From: Gordonia asplenii
GTDB lineage: Bacteria > Actinomycetota > Actinomycetes > Mycobacteriales > Mycobacteriaceae
Assembly (NCBI RefSeq): GCF_012933505.1
Contig: NZ_JABBNB010000026.1
Span: forward strand, 41,361-105,360
DNA: 64,000 bases
Direction: 5' to 3'
The notes beneath the pieces were generated by a model that saw only the letters and a list, made by a program, of their open reading frames with translations, had not been told where the DNA came from and ran no database searches. The translations under genes and the position numbers were made by a program. Below are positions 63,269-64,000 of this stretch, piece by piece (positions within the stretch are counted from its first letter, which is position 1; the number at the start of each line of letters is the position of its first letter).

Positions 63269-63571
63269 TTACCAGTAGCATCTATTGGCATGTGAATCGC
63301 CGAACTGGTCGGATGCGTATGCCCAGTAGTAGTCTTTGCCCCAGCGTACGTGGACTCTTGCTGAAAAGCCGTCGCTCTTCCAGTACTCGTATTGACTGGT
63401 GGTCCAGTGCCAGTGGGTGTGCCTCTGGCCATCGCATCTTGCATGGGCAGATGCGATCGGGGCATTGACAAATTGAACGGAAACTAACGTGAGGATCACC
63501 CCGATTGTCAGTTGCGCCGTACCCTTTTTGGCGTAGTGACCAATTCTATAGGAGATGGTTGGATATGACAC
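63269..63571 (-). CDS. Small secreted His/Trp/Tyr-rich protein
   Basis: The 100-residue protein has a signal peptide (LTIGVILTLVSVQFVNAPIASAHA) and a mature part of about 55 residues. The mature part is rich in aromatic and His residues (RHTHWHWTTSQYEYW, VRWGKDYYWAYASDQF) and has two Cys near its ends, probably one disulfide. GTG 63571 with AGAAGG upstream is chosen; a longer frame to 63682 has a poor start. I do not recognise a family. Size and layout would fit a small exported toxin or bacteriocin-like peptide, but no immunity or transport gene is visible. GC is below that of the neighbours. Confidence 0.5.
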   Translation of the reverse strand: MSYPTISYRIGHYAKKGTAQLTIGVILTLVSVQFVNAPIASAHARCDGQRHTHWHWTTSQYEYWKSDGFSARVHVRWGKDYYWAYASDQFGDSHANRCYW

Positions 63572-64000
63572 GGTCGCCCTTCTTTCTGATAGGTCTTCAG
63601 AGTTAGATCGAGACAGGTGAAATATGTCTTCCGTCTCCTTTCTGGGACGACGTAGTGTATGTGCTACTGTACGAGTTCGCATTGTATAAAGGAAGGGTCC
63701 TGCGTCTCACTAAATACGCAGGCTCATTAGTTGATCTAAGGAGCACTTTTACAAGGCGACTACGTGGGCCTGTTCGGCCGGGCAGGGTCGATCGCGATGC
63801 TTGTGCGGGGACTGTGGGTCGGCTGACGGTGCGGAGTTCGATCACGTCAACGAGCGCCGCGACATAGCGGCGGTCCAGGTGCAGCGCGAGAACAAACATC
63901 ACCGATCACAAAGACGCCACAGCGCTCCTCGACATCATTGACCGCCAGCTCGAACTAGTGTCCATCGAGTAGGTCGAGCGATTGACGGAGCTATACGAGA
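63572..64000. other. Lower-GC accessory DNA, no intact gene seen
   Basis: This end segment contains AT-rich stretches (CATTGTATAAAGGAAGG, CACTAAATACG) unlike the rest of the window. A plus-strand stretch reading TNITDHKDATALLDIIDRQLELVSIE ends in a stop at about 63971 without a start codon and may be a fragment of a broken gene. The window ends before its context can be judged. Confidence 0.4.

Noticed and set aside
63269..63571. Lactococcin 972-type bacteriocin
   Set aside because: Size, signal peptide and aromatic content are similar, but the conserved pattern of that family cannot be confirmed by eye and no partner ABC or immunity genes are seen.

Overview
The window is GC-rich, densely coded DNA from a mycolic-acid actinobacterium of the order Mycobacteriales, probably Gordonia or a close relative. 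It carries a single-chain type I fatty acid synthase with acpS, a complete yrbE/mce operon with its ATPase, FadD15-, LdtMt2- and Rv1683-like proteins, and a DUF4185 (GH183-type) protein. The genus is an inference; no rRNA is present.

0-7 kb and 14.7-32 kb look like one lipid or ketone uptake and oxidation system interrupted by other genes. On the left are a HAPMO-type Baeyer-Villiger monooxygenase (cut by the window edge), an alpha/beta hydrolase, an Rv1683-like hydrolase/acyl-AMP ligase fusion and two acyl-CoA dehydrogenases. On the right are an MpaB/DUF2236 oxygenase, a nitroreductase, a second hydrolase, a tandem double-TetR regulator resembling Mce3R, an enoyl-CoA hydratase, an aldehyde dehydrogenase and the mce operon (yrbEA-yrbEB-mceABCDEF-mas-mceG). 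Five promoters in these two blocks share a 13-bp operator of the form (A/G)(A/T)ACA-N3-TGT(A/T)(T/C), so the blocks probably form one regulon.

7-14.6 kb is accessory. It holds a nucleotidyltransferase-type toxin-antitoxin-like pair whose toxin-like member appears internally deleted, msrA behind a structured leader, and a LysR-controlled catabolic cluster: cyclase, FAD monooxygenase, extradiol dioxygenase, BKACE/DUF849 and a C-C-hydrolase-like alpha/beta hydrolase. The two LysR-linked promoters carry the same 17-bp element (16/17 identical) in opposite orientations.

32-53 kb is mostly core genome: a methyltransferase, an OpgC-like membrane protein, fadD15, a DEAD-box helicase, an inactive rhodanese, HIT, fas-acpS, tetR, bcp, a DUF3618 protein and an L,D-transpeptidase in the LdtMt2 position, then tRNA-Lys. 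A sirtuin gene once coupled to the HIT gene survives only as its two ends. 53-63 kb holds an ArsB/SLC13-like permease, an amidohydrolase, a second L,D-transpeptidase, an acyl-CoA dehydrogenase, the DUF4185 protein, an IclR regulator, two small secreted proteins, tRNA-Cys and zwf. The last kilobase is lower in GC and looks like accessory or decayed DNA with one small secreted aromatic-rich protein.
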